Shown: positions 56,107-64,000 of the stretch, piece by piece
Numbering within the stretch: the first letter of the stretch is position 1
Layout: every line of letters begins with the position of its first letter
Origin: Streptomyces sp. MA5143a
GTDB lineage: Bacteria > Actinomycetota > Actinomycetes > Streptomycetales > Streptomycetaceae
DNA: 64,000 bases
Direction: 5' to 3'
NCBI RefSeq assembly: GCF_900290235.1
Contig: NZ_OLMK01000115.1
Coordinates: 17,505 to 81,504, forward strand
Translations under genes and position numbers: made by a program
Notes under the pieces: generated by a model
The model's input: only the letters and a program-made list of their open reading frames with translations
Database searches by the model: none
What the model was told of the DNA's origin: nothing

Positions 56107-57052
56107 CGCGTGCCTCCTCGGGCTTGGGGCCGGTGCCGGGCCTGTCGGCCGCGCCGCCCTGGGCAGCGGGGGCCGGAACGGATGACGCGGGGGTGGGCCG
56201 GGGCAGGCGCGGCCGGGGCGCGGGGGAGTAGGACGTGCGGGGCAGCCAGTGGGTGAGACGGCGGCCCACCAGTTCCACGGCCGTCGACGTCAGCCAGCCG
56301 AGCACACCGATCGTGGCCATGCCGACGAAGACCCCCGGATAGTTGACGATCGTGTAGTCCTGCCAGGTGCGGTAGCCGACGCCGTACTGGCCGGAGATCA
56401 TCTCGGCCGAGATCACACAGATCCACGAGACGCCGATCCCGACCGACAGACCGCCGAAGATGCCCGGCAGCGCGCCCGGCAGCACGACCGACGCGAGCAC
56501 CCGCCACCGGCCGCCGCCCATCGTGCGGACCGCCTCCTCCCACACCGGGGTGAGCGCCCGTACGGCGTGCCGGGTGGAGACCAGGACCGGGAAGAACGCG
56601 GCGGTGAAGGTGATGAAGACGATGCCCTGCTCGTTCGACGGGAAGAGCAGGATCGCGACCGGCACCAGCGCGATCGCCGGGATGGGGCGGATCACCTCCA
56701 GGACAGGCCCGAGCAGGTCCTCGGCGAGACGCGAGCGGGCGATCAGGACGCCCACCGCCACACCGAGGACCGCGGCCAGGAGGAAGCCCGTCACGATCCG
56801 GGTGAGGCTGTCGGCCAGGTCCGTCCAGTAGTCGGGGCCCGACACCCGGTCCGCGAAGGCGTGCGCCACGTCCGTGACCGTGGGGAACTGCGAGAACCGC
56901 AGCCACAGGTCGACGTCCAGGCTCGTCAGCGCCTGCCAGAGGGCGAGCGCCGCGAGGAGGGCGAGGGCGCGGAGGGCGTAGCGGGCGGCGGGGCGGGGGA
57001 GGCCCCGCGCGGGGCGCGAGCCGGGGCCCGTGGGTGCTCGGTCAGCGGTCAC
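56090..57052 (-). CDS. ABC transporter permease, sulfonate/taurine type
   Basis: 320 residues from GTG 57052, which overlaps the stop of the binding-protein gene as GTGA; a longer upstream start gives non-family sequence. It has six membrane segments and the ATPase-contact EAA loop EEAVRTMGGGRWRVLASVVLPGALPGIFGGL (a variant of EAAxxxGA...LP). LWLRFSQFPTVTDV and GYRTWQDYTIVNYPGV place it in the SsuC/TauC/NrtB family. A Pro/Ala-rich C-terminal tail of about 50 residues follows the last helix. Confidence 0.92.
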   Translation of the reverse strand: MTADRAPTGPGSRPARGLPRPAARYALRALALLAALALWQALTSLDVDLWLRFSQFPTVTDVAHAFADRVSGPDYWTDLADSLTRIVTGFLLAAVLGVAVGVLIARSRLAEDLLGPVLEVIRPIPAIALVPVAILLFPSNEQGIVFITFTAAFFPVLVSTRHAVRALTPVWEEAVRTMGGGRWRVLASVVLPGALPGIFGGLSVGIGVSWICVISAEMISGQYGVGYRTWQDYTIVNYPGVFVGMATIGVLGWLTSTAVELVGRRLTHWLPRTSYSPAPRPRLPRPTPASSVPAPAAQGGAADRPGTGPKPEEARDEHLV

Positions 57053-58392
57053 GACGCCTGCTCCAGGGCGGCCGCGTACGTGAGGACACGGGCTCCGGGA
57101 CGGGCGGTCACGTACGCCTTCGCCGTGGCCGGGGCGACGAACGGGAGGAGCCGGCCGCCGTCGGTCACCCAGACCGCCTTGTCGGCGAACCACTGGGTGC
57201 CGGTCGTCGCGTCGGGCACGTAGGCGGCGCGAATGCCGTCCTTGTGCCCGGCGACGTAGGCGAGCAGCTCGGCCGGGGTCCTGAACGCCTTCGTCCGCTC
57301 GGCGCCCTTGGGCCAGACCTCGCTCCCCGCCGGCGCCGGCGTCGCGGCCAGACGCTTCGCGTACGACGCGCCCAGCGCCTTGCGCACGTACCGGTCGTCG
57401 ACGAAGGCGTCCACATCGACGTCGCCCGTCAGCTTCGCCGCCTTCAGGATCGGCACGTCCTTCTTCAGGGCGGCGATCAGCTCCGGCTTCAGCGCCGGGT
57501 CGAATGTGGCGATGCCGTGCGCGCCGTTGTAGAGGTAGACGACCTCCGCGGGCAGGCCCGTCGCCTCGGCGACCTTCTCGGAGGCGTCCACCGGGTGGTC
57601 GTTGAGGTAGTCCGTCGCCCTGGCCTGCGCCTTGAGGAACGCCTCCAGCACGGCGGGCCTCCGCTGTGCGAAGTCCTCGCGGGCCGTCACACCGTGGAAG
57701 GTCGGCAGGTTCAGCTGCGCGCCGTCGTACAGGGCCTTCGCCTTGCCCTGGTAGGCCAGCAGGCCCGGCCAGGCGACGAACTGGGAGAGCGCGTCCGCGC
57801 TGCCCGCGGAGAGGGCGGACGCGCCGACCGCCGGCTGCTGGTTGAGCTTCTCGATGTCCTCGTTCGCGTCGAGGCCGGCGTCCCGCAGGGCCCGTACGAG
57901 GGTGCCGTCGGCGGCCGAGCCGACGCTCGTGGAGACCTTCCTGCCCTTCAGGTCCTCCAGGGTGCTCAGCTTCGAGCCGGGAGCCGTGACGATCGTGTTG
58001 AGACCGCCACGCAGGTTGTAGCCGGTCGCCGCGACCAGCCGGGTGGGCCGGTTGAGCTGCTTGCCGCGGGCCGCGTTGATGAGGAGCGGGAAGTCGCCCA
58101 TCGAACCGATGTCGATCTTCCCGGCGGTCATCTGGGCGGTGATGGGGGCGCCGGTGGCGTAGTCCTGCCAGTCGACCTTGTAGGTGTGGCCGTCGTGCAG
58201 GGCGTCGAGCTCCTTCTCGAAGTAGCCGAGGGAGCGCAGGAGGGTGCCGGCGGTGACCGTGTTGATGGTCTTGGACTGGTAGCCGACGGTGACGGTGACC
58301 GTGGAGCCGTCGTCCCCGGCCGCCGCGTTGCCGCCGCAGGCCGTCAGGGGCGCCAGTACCAGGAGGGCGGCGACAACTGGTGTGATCTTCAA
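57049..58392 (-). CDS. Lipoprotein substrate-binding protein with NosL-like C-terminus
   Basis: 447 residues. The signal ends in a good lipobox (LTAC, Cys19), so the protein is anchored outside the membrane. Residues about 30-345 are an SsuA/TauA/NMT1-type binding domain (VTVTVGYQSKTINTVTAGTLL, GKIDIGSMGDFPLLINAARG, APGSKLSTLEDLKGRKVST). After a short linker, residues about 357-447 (FRTPAELLAYV, IRAAYVPDATTGTQWFADKAVWV, LPFVAPATAKAY, PGARVLTY) resemble the NosL domain of copper-delivery lipoproteins, but no Cys/Met metal ligands are seen in it. It is the first transport gene after the ferredoxin and coupled to the permease by GTGA. The ligand is unknown. Confidence 0.85.
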   Translation of the reverse strand: MKITPVVAALLVLAPLTACGGNAAAGDDGSTVTVTVGYQSKTINTVTAGTLLRSLGYFEKELDALHDGHTYKVDWQDYATGAPITAQMTAGKIDIGSMGDFPLLINAARGKQLNRPTRLVAATGYNLRGGLNTIVTAPGSKLSTLEDLKGRKVSTSVGSAADGTLVRALRDAGLDANEDIEKLNQQPAVGASALSAGSADALSQFVAWPGLLAYQGKAKALYDGAQLNLPTFHGVTAREDFAQRRPAVLEAFLKAQARATDYLNDHPVDASEKVAEATGLPAEVVYLYNGAHGIATFDPALKPELIAALKKDVPILKAAKLTGDVDVDAFVDDRYVRKALGASYAKRLAATPAPAGSEVWPKGAERTKAFRTPAELLAYVAGHKDGIRAAYVPDATTGTQWFADKAVWVTDGGRLLPFVAPATAKAYVTARPGARVLTYAAALEQAS

Positions 58393-58420
58393 GGGAGTTC
58401 GGGACCTCTCACCGGAGCGT

Positions 58421-58648
58421 TCAGCGGAGCAGATAGGGCATGTTGACCGTGACGGCGCCGGTGGGACACCGGGCCGCGCACGGGCCGCAGTACCAGCACT
58501 CGTCGACGTGCATGTACGCCTTGCCGTTGCTCTCGTCGATCGCGAGGGAGTCCAGCGGGCACATGTCCACGCAGAGGGTGCAGCCGTCGATGCACTTCGA
58601 CTCGTCGATGGTCACGGGCACGTCGGCCCGCTGGGGCACCAAAGGCAT
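58421..58648 (-). CDS. Two-cluster 4Fe-4S ferredoxin, AprB-like
   Basis: 75 residues from ATG 58648. Two 4Fe-4S motifs are present: CIDGCTLCVDMCP (C-x3-C-x2-C-x3-CP) and CWYCGPCAARCP (C-x2-C-x2-C-x3-CP). The expanded first motif and the Trp next to the second resemble AprB, the electron-transfer subunit of APS reductase, but the long C-terminal tail of AprB is missing. It likely carries electrons to or from the AprA-like flavoprotein encoded in the same cluster. The gene lies between the GntR gene and the binding-protein gene (28 bases to the latter). Confidence 0.9.
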   Translation of the reverse strand: MPLVPQRADVPVTIDESKCIDGCTLCVDMCPLDSLAIDESNGKAYMHVDECWYCGPCAARCPTGAVTVNMPYLLR

Positions 58649-58692
58649 GGCTGTCTCCAGGGAGGGGCGGAACAGGAGGGTGAGGCGCTGTG

Positions 58693-58751
58693 GCGAGCGG
58701 TGCGGCGAGTGCTACAGCGAGCGGTGCGGCGAGTGCTACAGCGAGCGGTGC
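58693..58751. repeat. 24-bp tandem repeat over the gntR stop
   Basis: The unit GCGAGCGGTGCGGCGAGTGCTACA occurs twice exactly (58693-58716, 58717-58740) and an 11-base third copy follows. The TAG stop of the GntR gene (complement CTA, 58736-58738) lies in the second copy. Confidence 0.9.
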
Positions 58752-59539
58752 AGCAGGCCGCTCATCGAGATGCGGTCGCCGCGGAAGCGGATGAACTCCA
58801 GGTCGACGGGGTGGCCGTCGGCGAGGTGGGTGAGCCGTTCCAGCATCAGGACGGCCGAGCCGCGCGGGGCTTCGAGTACGGCGGCGGAGTGGGTGTCCGC
58901 GTTCACCGCCTCCAGGGTGATCTCGGCGTGCCCCAGGGGCCGGCCGGTGATGGTCTCCAGCAGGCGGAAGACGTCCGTGTTCTCCAGGTCGGCGCCGAGC
59001 AGCGCCGTGCCGAGGTCGAGGGTGCCGAGGGTGAGCGGGATGTAGGTGAGGTCGAGGGAGAGGGGGAGGCCGCCCAGGCGGCGCAGACGTTCGATGTAGA
59101 GGACGTCCGTGCCGGGTGGGAGGTGCAGCCGGTCCGCCACGGGGGCCGGGGCCGGGGCGGGGCCCATCGTGCGGACCTCGTTGGTGACCGTGCCGTGTTC
59201 GCGGAGGGTCTCCGCGAGGCCCATCAGGCGGTCGAGGCCGTGGGGGTACTTCCGGGCGACGACGATCGTGCCGACGCCGGGGAGGCGGTCGACGAGTCCC
59301 TCGGCGCGGAGGAGGTCCAGGGCCTCGCGGACGGTGTTGCGGGTCGCGCGGTAGTCGGTGGCGAGGACGGACTCGTGGGGGAGGGTGCCGGAGCCGAAGC
59401 CGCCGGTGAGGAGCTGGCGGCGGAGGAGGTCGGCGAGTTGGCGTGCCTGGTCCGCGCGCAGCCGGCGACGTGCGCGGTGGGCGGCGACGGTGGTCGCGCC
59501 CTGGCCGGCGTGGTCTCGGATGCGGTCGGTGGGTGGCAT
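58736..59539 (-). CDS. GntR-family regulator with UTRA ligand domain
   Basis: 267 residues from ATG 59539; earlier in-frame starts add 37 residues outside the family. The N-terminal winged helix-turn-helix reads QLADLLRRQLLTGGFGSGTLPHESVLATDYRATRNTVREALDLLRAEGLVDRLPGVGT, typical of GntR/HutC proteins. The C-terminal UTRA domain (DVLYIERLRRLGGLPLSLDLTYIPL ... DVFRLLE ... RGSAVLMLERLTHL) binds a small effector. Position at the head of the ferredoxin-transporter-flavoprotein genes suggests that it controls them and that its effector is the imported compound or a product. A 24-bp tandem repeat array crosses its stop. Confidence 0.92.
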   Translation of the reverse strand: MPPTDRIRDHAGQGATTVAAHRARRRLRADQARQLADLLRRQLLTGGFGSGTLPHESVLATDYRATRNTVREALDLLRAEGLVDRLPGVGTIVVARKYPHGLDRLMGLAETLREHGTVTNEVRTMGPAPAPAPVADRLHLPPGTDVLYIERLRRLGGLPLSLDLTYIPLTLGTLDLGTALLGADLENTDVFRLLETITGRPLGHAEITLEAVNADTHSAAVLEAPRGSAVLMLERLTHLADGHPVDLEFIRFRGDRISMSGLLHRSL

Positions 59540-59994
59540 GTTTCGAACCATACCGAGATGGTGGGGAAAGCTTTGTTGCTGGAGTGTTGCGCCATCTGAC
59601 GGAGTGGCGGACAGGGCTCTGACCTGGGGGTTCGTGGGGGGTGGGGGCAAGATCTGCCACCGGGGGTGTCCGGTGGGTGGGCATCTGGTGGGGGTGTGGG
59701 GGTGTGGGGGTGGGGGGTGCGCGTTGGGGGTGGCCGGTTCGCGTTGGGGGTGGGGGCGCGTGCGGTGCGTTGGGGGGCGGGGCCGTGCCGGTGTGTCAGC
59801 CCGTCGCTTGGTGCCCTACTGCTCGGGGGTTCGGGGGGAGCTGTTGGCTGTGCTTCTCTACGCGACGGGCTTGACACGCCGGCACGGCCCCTCCCGTGCG
59901 TGGGCGGCCGACCCGCCGTGGATCCGGCCGATTCCCCGGAGCGGCCCCGCCGGTCCTGGGTTGTCCGATCCGGCGGGGAAGCCGCCGCCGGGGG
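59540..59994. other. Gene-free region with dense G-runs
   Basis: 455 bases between the divergent-direction gntR start and the end of the fumarylacetoacetase gene. From about 59630 to 59790 the plus strand is a series of G3-G6 runs separated by one to six bases (GGGGGTGTGGGGGTGTGGGG and similar), a strong G-quadruplex candidate. Open frames across it are low-complexity Gly/Val/Trp sequence and are not taken as genes. The gntR promoter must lie near 59545-59600. Confidence 0.6.
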
Positions 59995-61218
59995 CTACGC
60001 CTCCTGCGAGGACGGTACGACCCTGCCCGTCACCTCGCCCAGGGCGATCCTCGTGCCGTTCGGGCCGGGGGCCCAGGCCGTGAGGGTCACCTCGTCGCCG
60101 TCCTCCAGGAACGTGCGTTTGCCGGTGGGGAGGTCCAGGGGGTCGCGGCCGTTCCAGGTGAGTTCCAGGAGGGAGCCTCGCTGGTTCGCGGCGGGACCGC
60201 TCACCGTGCCGGAGCCGTAGAGGTCGCCGGTGCGCAGGGAGGCTCCGTTGACCGTCATGTGGGCCAGTTGCTGGGCGGCGGTCCAGTACATGGTGGAGAA
60301 GGGGGGCTCCGCGACCACATGGCCATTGACGGCGACCGAGATGCGGAGGTCGTAGCCGCCGGGGTCCTCGGTGGAGTCGTCCAGGTAGGGCAGGAGGTCG
60401 TGGGTGCGGGGCGGCGGGGTCACGCGGGCCTCGTCGAGGGCGTCCAGGGGGGTGATCCACGGGGAGACGGACGTGGCGAAGGACTTGCCGAGGAAGGGGC
60501 CCAGCGGGACGTACTCCCAGGCCTGGAGGTCGCGGGCCGACCAGTCGTTGAGGAGGGTCACGCCGAAGACGTGGTCCCGGAAAGCGGAGAGGGGCACCGG
60601 GTGGCCCATGCGGGTGGGCGTGCCCACGACGAAGCCGACCTCCGCCTCGATGTCGAGGCGGACCGAGGGGCCGAAGACCGGGGCCGGGTCCGCGGGCGCC
60701 TTGCGCTGGCCCGAGGGGCGTACCACCTCGGTGCCGGAGACCACAACGGTGCCGGACCGGCCGTGGTAGCCGATCGGCAGGTGCTTCCAGTTGGGGGTCA
60801 GGGGGTCAGGTGAGTCGGGGCGGAAGATCTGGCCCACGTTCCGGGCGTGGTTCTCCGAGGCGTAGAAGTCGACGTAGTCGGCGACCTCGAAGGGGAGGTG
60901 GAGCGTGACCTCGGTGAGGGGGTGGAAGAAGGGGGTGATCGTCTCGCGGTGGGAGGGGACCGTCACCCAGGCCGTGAGGGCCCGGCGGACGTCCGACCAG
61001 GCGGTGCGGCCCGCGGCGAGGAGCGGGTTGAGGGTGGGGTGGCCGAGGAGGGCGGCGTACGGGGAACCCAGGGCGCGGGCCGCCGCCGCCGCGTCCAGGA
61101 CGTGGTCGCCCAGGCGGACGCCGACGGTGCGGGTGTCGGAGCCCGAGAGGGAGAAGACGCCGTAGGGGAGGTTGTGCGGACCGAAGGGGTGGCCTTCGGG
61201 GACGTCGAAGGGGGGCAT
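59995..61218 (-). CDS. fahA: Fumarylacetoacetase
   Basis: 407 residues from ATG 61218 (a longer start at 61269 lacks family sequence). It splits 4-fumarylacetoacetate to fumarate and acetoacetate in the last step of tyrosine/homogentisate breakdown. Features include the SH3-like N-terminal domain (LPYGVFSLSG), the catalytic-core VADYVDFYASENHARNVG with the metal/His dyad, LPIGYHGRSGTVV, RLDIEAEVGFVVG and NDWSARDLQAWEYVPLGPF. Length matches the eukaryotic-like enzyme (about 420). No other tyrosine catabolic genes are in the window. Confidence 0.96.
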   Translation of the reverse strand: MPPFDVPEGHPFGPHNLPYGVFSLSGSDTRTVGVRLGDHVLDAAAAARALGSPYAALLGHPTLNPLLAAGRTAWSDVRRALTAWVTVPSHRETITPFFHPLTEVTLHLPFEVADYVDFYASENHARNVGQIFRPDSPDPLTPNWKHLPIGYHGRSGTVVVSGTEVVRPSGQRKAPADPAPVFGPSVRLDIEAEVGFVVGTPTRMGHPVPLSAFRDHVFGVTLLNDWSARDLQAWEYVPLGPFLGKSFATSVSPWITPLDALDEARVTPPPRTHDLLPYLDDSTEDPGGYDLRISVAVNGHVVAEPPFSTMYWTAAQQLAHMTVNGASLRTGDLYGSGTVSGPAANQRGSLLELTWNGRDPLDLPTGKRTFLEDGDEVTLTAWAPGPNGTRIALGEVTGRVVPSSQEA

Positions 61219-61410
61219 GGGGTGCTGCCTCGCTCTCGTGCGTGCCGGCGTTCCGTCTGGTCGCGGCACACGTTACGGGGCGACGACGGGAACGGGGAGT
61301 GTCTAAAGAGTTCGCAATGTCCTGATAGGGGAGGGTCGGAGGGGATGATTCCGGCTTAGCGTCCTCTGGGGGCACGGACGGGGTGGGTCCGGGTCCGGTA
61401 AGGGGGACAC

Positions 61411-62769
61411 GTGGGGGGACCCGTGGCCAGGGGCGCCGGGCATGCGCCGATCCCGGTGGATCGGGATGTTCCCGGGCTCATCGTCAAGTTCGGTGACTAT
61501 CCGCTGCACCACGGCGGCGTCGGGGCGATCCGCAGCCTGGGGCGGCTCGGTGTGCCCATGTACGCGATCACCGAGGACCGTTACACGCCGGCCGCCCTCT
61601 CGCGGTACCTGCGGCGGGCGTTCGTCTGGCCCACCACCGGGACCGAGGAGCCCGAGCTGCTGGTGGAAGGGCTGCTCAGGATCGGGCGGGAGATCGGGCG
61701 GCCGAGTGTGCTCGTGCCGACCGACGAGGAGGCCGCGGTGCTCATCGCCGAGCATCAGGACGCGCTGGGCGCGGTGTTCCTCTTCCCGCGCGTCGACGCC
61801 AAGCTGCCGCGCCGCCTCGCCAGCAAGCAGGGGCTGCACGAGCTGTGCGTCGAGCACGGCGTCGCCAGCCCCACCGCCGCCTTTCCGCAGTCGTACGAGG
61901 AGGTCGAGCGGTTCGCGGGGCGGGCCCGTTTCCCGGTGGTCGCCAAGAACCGGGAGGCGTTCGAGCGGCGCCGGCAGCCCGCCGTCAACGGGACGACCCG
62001 GATCGAGAGCCCTCAGGCGCTGCTGCGGCTCGCCCGCGAATGGGGGGAGCGGCCCGGGGTGATCCTCCAGGAGTACCTGCCCCGGGAGGACGCCGAGGAC
62101 TGGATCGTGCACGCCTACTTCGACGCGGAGTCCACGCCGCTCGCCCTGTTCACCGGGGTGAAGGTGCGCTCGTGGCCGCCGCACGCGGGGATGACGGCGA
62201 ACGCGTACATCGTGGACAATCCGGAACTGGCGGACATCGCGGCCCGGTTCATCAAGCAGATCGGCTTCAGCGGCGTCATCGACCTGGATCTGCGCTTCGA
62301 CCGGCGGGACGGGCAGTACAAGCTGCTCGACTTCAATCCGCGGATGGGCGCGCAGTTCCGGATCTTCGAGAACGAGGCGGGCATCGACGTCGTGCGCGCC
62401 ATGCACCTGGATCTGACCGGGCGCCCGGTGCCGGAGGGGGAGCAGCTCGCCGGGCGGCGGTACATCGTGGAGAACATCGACCTGCCGGCCCTGCTCGCCT
62501 ACCGGCGCAGCGGGTACACCACTCCGCACGCGCCCGCCCGCGCGAGCGGTACGGAGCTGGCGTGGCTCGCGGGTGACGACCCGCTGCCGTTCCTCACGAT
62601 GCTCGCGCGCTTCGTGCGACCCGGCGCGAAGCACCTCTATCAACTGTGGCGGGCCAACCGGTCCGGCCGGACGGGCGCTCCCGGCCGGTCGAAACGGTCC
62701 CGCCGGTCGCGCCAGGGGGGCCGGGGCGGGCGGACCGCGCGGGGCGACCGCTTCGGGCTCCCCGGCTAG
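61411..62769 (+). CDS. ATP-grasp enzyme (carboxylate-amine ligase type)
   Basis: 452 residues from GTG 61411 (AAGGGGGAC upstream; GTG 61423 possible). The ATP-grasp core begins with VPTDEEAAVLIAEHQ and LASKQGLHELCVEHGV, continues with PVVAKNREAF (ATP Lys) and VILQEYLPREDAEDWIVHAY, and ends in GVIDLDLRFDRRDGQYKLLDFNPRMGAQF, with the metal-binding Asp and Asn. It resembles the large-subunit-type ligases that join a carboxylate to an amine through an acyl phosphate. The N-terminal RSLGRLGVPMYAITED is a nucleotide-fold domain. The tail is Arg/Gly-rich. The next gene, a flavin oxidoreductase, starts 47 bases later and is likely in the same transcript. Substrates are unknown. Confidence 0.85.
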   Translation: MGGPVARGAGHAPIPVDRDVPGLIVKFGDYPLHHGGVGAIRSLGRLGVPMYAITEDRYTPAALSRYLRRAFVWPTTGTEEPELLVEGLLRIGREIGRPSVLVPTDEEAAVLIAEHQDALGAVFLFPRVDAKLPRRLASKQGLHELCVEHGVASPTAAFPQSYEEVERFAGRARFPVVAKNREAFERRRQPAVNGTTRIESPQALLRLAREWGERPGVILQEYLPREDAEDWIVHAYFDAESTPLALFTGVKVRSWPPHAGMTANAYIVDNPELADIAARFIKQIGFSGVIDLDLRFDRRDGQYKLLDFNPRMGAQFRIFENEAGIDVVRAMHLDLTGRPVPEGEQLAGRRYIVENIDLPALLAYRRSGYTTPHAPARASGTELAWLAGDDPLPFLTMLARFVRPGAKHLYQLWRANRSGRTGAPGRSKRSRRSRQGGRGGRTARGDRFGLPG

Positions 62770-62816
62770 GCAGACAGCACACGAAGTAGGCACATCGCGT
62801 CCTGGGGAGGGACTTC

Positions 62817-64000
62817 GTGATCCAACCGGTAGCAGTCATCGGCGCCGGGCCGTTCGGTCTGTCCACCGCCGCCCATCTGCGGGCGCACGGCATTCCGGTC
62901 CGCGTGTTCGGCGAACCCATGGTCAGCTGGCGGGACAGCATGCCCGCCGGGATGCTCCTGAAGTCGACACCGGCCGCGTCCAGCATCGACGCCCCGCAGC
63001 GCGGCAACACCCTGCGCGACTACTGCGACGCGGCGGGCATCCGCCGGCTGGTGACGGACGAGGACATCATCCCCGTGGAGACCTTCATCTCCTACGGCGA
63101 GTGGTTCCAGCAGCGGCTCGTGCCCGAGCTGGAGCGGGTGCGCGTCGTCTCCGTGGACCGCGGCAGGGGCGGCGGCTTCGAACTGAAGCTGGACTCGGGG
63201 GAGTCGTTCACCGCGCGGGCCGTCGTCGTGGCCAGCGGACTGTTCGGGCTCGCGCATCTGCCGCCCGAGCTGGCGGGGGCGGCCGGTGACGGGCCCGCAC
63301 CGAGCGGGCCGGTCTCCCACAGCTCGCAGCACCACGACCTCGGACGGTTCGCCGGCAAGGAACTGATCGTCGTCGGGGCGGGGCAGTCCGCCCTGGAGAC
63401 GGCCGTCCTGGCAGCCGAGGCGGGAGCCCGGGTACGGGTGGTCGCGCGCGGCCGGGGCGCGGTGGCGTTCGGGGCGCCGCCGTGGAAGCAGCCGCGGCTG
63501 CGGCCGGAGTCGCCGTTCGGGCGGGCCTGGTCGCTGTGGGCGCTCAGCTACTACCCGCACCCCTACCGGTATCTGCCCGCCGAGGCACGGCACTACCTGG
63601 TCCGCCGGGTGCTCGGGCCGCTCGGGGCGTGGTGGCTGCGCGAGCGCTTCGAGGGGCACGTCGAGGTGCGGGAGGTCGACCGGGTGGTGCGCGGCGGCAT
63701 CATCGACGGGGGGCCGCGGCTCGTGGTGCGGGGGCACGACGGGCGGACGGAGGAGATGGCGGCCGACCATGTCATCGCGGCGACCGGGTACCGGGTGGAC
63801 CTCGGGGCGATGGGCTTCCTCGGCCACGAGCTGCGGACGGAGCTGGAGGTGAGCCGGGGCACGCCGGTGCTGGGGGCGGGATTCCGGTCGTCGATCCCCG
63901 GGCTTTACTTCACGGGGCTGCCCTCGGCGGCCTCGTACGGGCCGGTGATGCGGTTCGTGTGCGGCACGGAGTTCGCCTCACCCCGGCTGGCCAAGCACCT
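62817..64000 (+). CDS. FAD/NAD(P)-dependent oxidoreductase, 3' end outside the window
   Basis: At least 394 residues from GTG 62817 (GGGGAGGG upstream); the frame is open at the window end. FAD motif AVIGAGPFGLSTAAHL at the start, NADPH motif ELIVVGAGQSALETAVLAAEAGARVRVV near residue 182, and ATGY near 323, with LYFTGLPSA close to the window end. This is the order seen in class B flavin monooxygenases and in lysine/ornithine N-monooxygenase relatives. It follows the ATP-grasp gene and may modify the same product. Function unknown. Confidence 0.88.
   Translation, partial: MIQPVAVIGAGPFGLSTAAHLRAHGIPVRVFGEPMVSWRDSMPAGMLLKSTPAASSIDAPQRGNTLRDYCDAAGIRRLVTDEDIIPVETFISYGEWFQQRLVPELERVRVVSVDRGRGGGFELKLDSGESFTARAVVVASGLFGLAHLPPELAGAAGDGPAPSGPVSHSSQHHDLGRFAGKELIVVGAGQSALETAVLAAEAGARVRVVARGRGAVAFGAPPWKQPRLRPESPFGRAWSLWALSYYPHPYRYLPAEARHYLVRRVLGPLGAWWLRERFEGHVEVREVDRVVRGGIIDGGPRLVVRGHDGRTEEMAADHVIAATGYRVDLGAMGFLGHELRTELEVSRGTPVLGAGFRSSIPGLYFTGLPSAASYGPVMRFVCGTEFASPRLAKH

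Noticed and set aside
59641..60220. Several plus-strand open frames in the G-run region
   Set aside because: Products are Gly/Val/Trp/Cys low-complexity sequence and partly overlap the real fahA gene on the other strand.

Overview
The window is a chromosomal segment of a Streptomyces or very close relative. Evidence: very high G+C with G/C third positions, many GTG (and one TTG) starts, GTGA/ATGA overlaps, a rare TTA codon, DUF397/XRE/ATP-binding regulatory trios, a futalosine-type menaquinone pathway (mqnA, mqnC) and a 14-gene nuoA-N operon. The order csp - mqnA - mqnC - menG - menJ-like - nuoA-N resembles the core-chromosome order I recall from S. coelicolor, but no database was searched.

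Layout. (1) 1-9.9 kb: an accessory polymorphic-toxin locus: the end of a triple-LamG protein, a 2320-residue secreted SpvB/RHS protein ending in a HINT domain and an EndoU-type nuclease toxin, and a small probable immunity gene; G+C drops at the toxin/immunity module. (2) 10-18.5 kb: regulators and transport: a frameshifted XRE gene with its DUF397 partner and a divergent HATPase protein, a LAL/LuxR giant regulator with a TTA codon at position 2, a CYTH-like protein, and azlCD with a divergent XRE-cupin regulator. (3) 18.6-33 kb: mostly core genes: cold-shock protein, mqnA, a Ser/Thr kinase, a prepilin peptidase, mqnC, menG, a MenJ-like reductase and an NlpC/P60 peptidase. (4) 33.2-49.97 kb: the nuo operon with a long upstream region holding Crp/Rex-like palindromes and a strong terminator after nuoN. 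(5) 50.1-52.3 kb: RecQ. (6) 52.3-59.5 kb: a minus-strand cluster of GntR regulator, two-cluster ferredoxin, lipoprotein binding protein, permease, ATPase and an AprA-like flavoprotein fused to HEAT repeats. (7) 60-64 kb: fumarylacetoacetase, then an ATP-grasp enzyme followed by a flavin monooxygenase-like gene cut by the window end.

How they work together. MqnA, MqnC, MenG and the MenJ-like reductase make and finish menaquinone, the electron acceptor of the NADH dehydrogenase encoded by nuoA-N, so the middle of the window is a respiratory neighbourhood. The least explained system is the 52.3-59.5 kb cluster: an importer of the sulfonate/taurine type linked to a redox pair resembling the two subunits of adenylylsulfate (APS) reductase, but with a changed active-site position, a HEAT-repeat tail and a NosL-like tail on the binding protein. 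It looks like uptake and redox conversion of an unknown small, perhaps sulfur-containing, compound. Two palindromic MITE-like elements sit exactly at stop codons (18.4 and 32.2 kb), and several other stop codons fall inside short tandem repeats.
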